A stretch of DNA of 6,590 nt from Planctomycetota bacterium (GTDB lineage Bacteria; Planctomycetota; Planctomycetia; Planctomycetales; Planctomycetaceae): positions 1-6,590 of the forward strand of contig JAPLOC010000796.1 of the NCBI GenBank assembly GCA_026692825.1. The letters run 5' to 3'. The number at the start of each line of letters is the position of its first letter. The first letter of the stretch is position 1. A program made the translations under genes and the position numbers. Below the pieces are notes generated by a model. The model saw only the letters and a program-made list of their open reading frames with translations. It was not told the origin of the DNA and made no database searches. Shown in pieces: positions 4,497 to 6,590 of this stretch.

Positions 4497-4973
4497 ATGA
4501 CCGCCTACTACTGCACGGAAGACGCGGTGACTGCTCGGCTTTCCGAAGTCGGAATGGTCAATCTGCTGGACTCCAACGGGGACGGCGTGGTCGACGCGGC
4601 GGAGAAGTCCCTCTACCTCACCACCGCCATTGCCTACGCGTCCGGAGTGATCGACGGGTACATCGTCAACCAAGTCGTTCCGGAGTCGGCCAGGGGGTCA
4701 GGGAACGCGTGGCTGAGTGACCGATGCGTCGACCTCGCCGTGTACCGGATCTGTGGGAACAAGGGGCGTGGCGTCCCTCAAAGCGTTCTGGATTCGAAGA
4801 GCGAAACAATCGACATGCTGAAGACCGCTTCGCAGTCGTCGCGCGGAATTCCGGGATACCCCTATCCGTCGCCTTCGAACACCGCCTATTCGCATCGGGG
4901 GCCCAAGGTCGCGAACCTCGGGCGGGTGGGGGCGAGCAATCCCCGGTCGCGCGGGAATTTCCCGAATTACTAG
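4497..4973 (+). CDS. Head-tail connector protein (DUF1320 / Mu gp36-like)
   Basis: Predicted adaptor below the portal, linking the packaged head to the tail. The 158-aa product begins MTAYYCTEDAVTARLSEVGM, matching the family start 'Y-x-T-x-x-D-l-x-x-R-l-g-e'. Next comes an EF-hand-like loop at 25-36 (DSNGDGVVDAAE) with acidic or Asn side chains at positions 1, 3, 5, 9 and 12. The central helix follows (LTTAIAYASGVIDGYIVNQV), then WLSDRCVDLAVYRICGNKGRGVP, the 'D-l-A-x-Y-r-l' segment of the family. YPYPSPSNTAYSHRGPK and a basic, Asn/Gly-rich end form a C-terminal extension. The start at ATG 4497 has only a weak GAG upstream, so translation may depend on the nearby preceding gene. The position after the capsid and before tail genes supports the assignment. 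Confidence 0.8.
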   Translation: MTAYYCTEDAVTARLSEVGMVNLLDSNGDGVVDAAEKSLYLTTAIAYASGVIDGYIVNQVVPESARGSGNAWLSDRCVDLAVYRICGNKGRGVPQSVLDSKSETIDMLKTASQSSRGIPGYPYPSPSNTAYSHRGPKVANLGRVGASNPRSRGNFPNY

Positions 4974-5011
4974 CCCGCCAGATCCGGCCCGACTGAACTG
5001 AAACTAACGCC

Positions 5012-5533
5012 ATGCCCGACACGCTCCCGATCTTGACCGCCGCCCGTCGCTCCCTCTGGGATGCGATCGAGAACTGGCCTGCGCTCAAGGTGAATCCGGC
5101 GGATTCCGGCGCGTCGGTGTTCAAACAGAAATTCAGGTTCGACGACACGTTCGATGTTTTCTCGAAGTTCGAGCCGGGGATCGGAGAGATTCCGGCAATC
5201 TCAATCACGCCCATGCAGGTACTTCCAGGGTGGATTGCAAATCAGATGATGCTCTGGCCGACCGCGTACCAGATCACCATCTGGACTACGGACTGGAACG
5301 TGTCGATCCCCGAGCGAATCGTCCAGGACGTGTTCAACGCGTTGTTCCAGTCTGCGCCCGCCGGATCGACAGTCCCCTACGTCAAGGCAGCGACCGGATA
5401 CTACCCGCTGCCCATCGGGCCGATTCAGTTCATCCCAACGAAAATTGGGGCGAAGGGTCCGACTCAGTTTTTGGCAATCACAACGAAATTCAACGTGACA
5501 CTGAGAGCGAACAAGAACCCGTTCGGGCAGTGA
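5012..5533 (+). CDS. Probable tail-completion / minor tail protein
   Basis: The 173-aa product lies between the connector and tail tube genes, where siphophages and Mu-like phages place tail terminator or completion proteins (lambda gpU or Mu gp37 position). I recognise no signature motif. It opens with a helix (LTAARRSLWDAIENWPALK), followed by an alpha/beta body (AISITPMQVLPGWIANQMML, then YQITIWTTDWNVSIPERIVQ), an amphipathic helix (VQDVFNALFQS), and a beta C-terminal part ending FLAITTKFNVTLRANKNPFGQ. The edge-strand, helix, strand order is like known tail terminators, but that is inference. The ATG at 5012 has no Shine-Dalgarno (upstream is AACTGAAACTAACGCC), unlike its neighbours. The start is still preferred because the next in-frame candidates would cut the N-terminal helix. 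Confidence 0.68.
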   Translation: MPDTLPILTAARRSLWDAIENWPALKVNPADSGASVFKQKFRFDDTFDVFSKFEPGIGEIPAISITPMQVLPGWIANQMMLWPTAYQITIWTTDWNVSIPERIVQDVFNALFQSAPAGSTVPYVKAATGYYPLPIGPIQFIPTKIGAKGPTQFLAITTKFNVTLRANKNPFGQ

Positions 5534-5595
5534 TTTTCAGACAACCAAACCCGTCAACCATCCACGAACAGCACCGCCGGGAGGCGACCTGAATC

Positions 5596-6549
5596 ATGGC
5601 CAATGAATCGATCGGCGCACAGCAGTATCTCGCACTCGTTGATGAGTCGACCTGGGGGACGTTCCCCGGCACTCCGACGTACTACCACGTTCCGGTTACG
5701 GAATATGGGGTCGAGTTCCAGCCGGTGAATCGGCAGGCGAAACCCTACCTCGGGATTTTCTCGCAGAAGAACAACAAGAACTACAAGGGGATGCCGAGCG
5801 GGAACCTGAACGCTCCGCTCTATGGATGGAAACCGACCGGACTTTCAACGTCCATTGCTCAGTGTCTGCTGGACTGGTCTTTCGCTGATCCGACGTCCGC
5901 GTTCCCACGTTCGAAATCGGCGGAGTGGGCGATCGGCCCGAACGTCGCGAACAAGCGGCATTCCGGATTGCGGGTGAATCAAGCGACACTCTCAGGGAAT
6001 GAGGATTCCGGCGAGGTTGATATTTCGCTGGGGCTGATGGGCAAGAGCGAGGTCGGAAACGATATCGTGACCGCCGCGCAGACGATCCCGAACTCCCGGA
6101 ATCTTGCGGTGTCGATGGAATTCGCCGACGCGACATTCGCGCTCGCGGGGTCCGCGATTCTGCTTTCAAGTTTCCAGTTGAGCTTGTCGCACGGACTCAA
6201 GGCGAAGCACCTGAATTCGTTCACTCCCAGCGTACTGATGAAGACCCAGCGGGTGATTACGCTGAACTTCAAGCCGATTCTGAATTCGGACACTTACGAA
6301 GCCTACAACCGGGCCACGTCGATGACCGAATTCACCGGTCAGATTGTGCTGAAGGGATTGCACAACGGGACCGGAACCGGGGGCACGAACTGGACGGTCT
6401 GTACCATCGATTTCGCGCGGCTGAGTTTCGTGAAGTCGGCCCGCGAAGGGGGAATCGAGGACATTTTGATGAATGGAATCGACATGGTCGCGCTGAAGCC
6501 AGACACGTCGAGCCAGGATGTGACGTTCACGTTCTCCGAAGCCGCCTAG
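5596..6549 (+). CDS. Tail tube (major tail) protein
   Basis: Stacks as rings to form the tail tube. The product is 317 aa. The N-terminal part has the order found in tail tube proteins: IGAQQYLALVDESTWGTFPG, then VTEYGVEFQPVNRQAK with a charged loop, and MPSGNLNAPL followed by a hydrophobic helix (LSTSIAQCLLDWSF), resembling the 'G-x-x-x-SG-x-l' segment of the Phage_tube families. A middle beta-rich part (SGEVDISLGLMGKSE, FQLSLSHGLKAKHLN) and a C-terminal beta part (ITLNFKPILNSDTYEAYNRA, FTGQIVLKGLHNG) follow. Several sandwich strands contribute to a length greater than lambda gpV (246 aa). GGGAGG at 5579-5584 lies 11 bases before the ATG, a clear Shine-Dalgarno. The gene follows the probable tail-completion protein, the usual order. 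Confidence 0.78.
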   Translation: MANESIGAQQYLALVDESTWGTFPGTPTYYHVPVTEYGVEFQPVNRQAKPYLGIFSQKNNKNYKGMPSGNLNAPLYGWKPTGLSTSIAQCLLDWSFADPTSAFPRSKSAEWAIGPNVANKRHSGLRVNQATLSGNEDSGEVDISLGLMGKSEVGNDIVTAAQTIPNSRNLAVSMEFADATFALAGSAILLSSFQLSLSHGLKAKHLNSFTPSVLMKTQRVITLNFKPILNSDTYEAYNRATSMTEFTGQIVLKGLHNGTGTGGTNWTVCTIDFARLSFVKSAREGGIEDILMNGIDMVALKPDTSSQDVTFTFSEAA

Positions 6550-6590
6550 TCCGGGCTGATCCACCCCAGCCATTGCGCAGGGCGTGGGCG
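6550..6590. other. Non-coding end with a recurrent GC motif
   Basis: The 41 bases after the tail tube stop hold no start codon with a ribosome binding site. GGCGTGGGCG at 6581-6590 matches the motif at 4048-4057 and the complement of 2135-2144 and 4449-4458. It may begin a hairpin like that after the capsid gene, but the window ends here. Confidence 0.4.

Noticed and set aside
4142..4720. Overlapping + strand frame of 192 codons across the small protein and connector starts
   Set aside because: The product is Arg/Ser-rich and frame-shadow-like, and it crosses two better supported genes with family similarity or a ribosome binding site.
5230..5592. Overlapping + strand frame of 120 codons inside the tail-completion gene
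   Set aside because: Arg/His/Asp-rich shadow composition; the main frame has coherent strand and helix patterns and the expected codon bias.
1..6590. CRISPR array, tRNA, insertion sequence, integrase or defence genes
   Set aside because: No regularly spaced repeats, cloverleaf, terminal inverted repeats or matching protein motifs were seen; the whole window is explained by structural phage genes and short spacers.

Overview
The window is part of a tailed-phage (siphovirus-like) structural module, all on the + strand. It could be a prophage or a free phage; nothing here decides which, because no integrase, att site or host gene is visible. Base composition is moderately GC-rich, with third codon positions mostly G or C. 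Runs of Ala-Thr-Pro triplets and several genes with weak or absent Shine-Dalgarno sequences would suit a planctomycete (Gemmata-like) host. That host guess is low-confidence inference; no host marker is present.

Layout from left to right: the 3' end of an unrecognised gene (to 188); a small protein of 97 aa (264-557); a prohead protease of the Mu I / assemblin-like type fused to a scaffold-like C-terminal region (638 to about 2132/2194); a lambda gpD-like head decoration protein with an apparent inserted beta module (2214-2831); a lambda gpE-like major capsid protein (2943-4025); an intergenic region with a GC hairpin and a convincing Rho-independent terminator (4026-4197); a second small protein of 81 aa (4198-4443); a DUF1320/Mu gp36-like head-tail connector with an EF-hand-like loop (4497-4973); a probable tail-completion protein (5012-5533); and a tail tube protein (5596-6549). 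The last 41 bases are non-coding.

The order protease/scaffold, decoration, capsid, connector, tail terminator, tail tube is the usual assembly order. The protease/scaffold would shape and mature the procapsid, decoration protein and capsid build the shell, and the connector and completion protein join it to the tail. A terminator directly after the capsid gene could set the head-to-tail expression ratio.

The gene functions are ordinary. The unusual material lies in the 3' third of the protease/scaffold gene and in the intergenic DNA. In that gene the true C-terminal coding appears to move to another frame (about 1945-1971), at a 7-bp inverted repeat, and two diverged copies of a QxINLAN-coding segment lie in the two different frames. 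Between genes there is a duplicated 24-bp leader that carries the ribosome binding sites of the two shell genes. A 10-mer (GGCGTGGGCG or its complement) occurs four times, each shortly after a stop codon. I found no defence system, CRISPR array, tRNA or insertion sequence.
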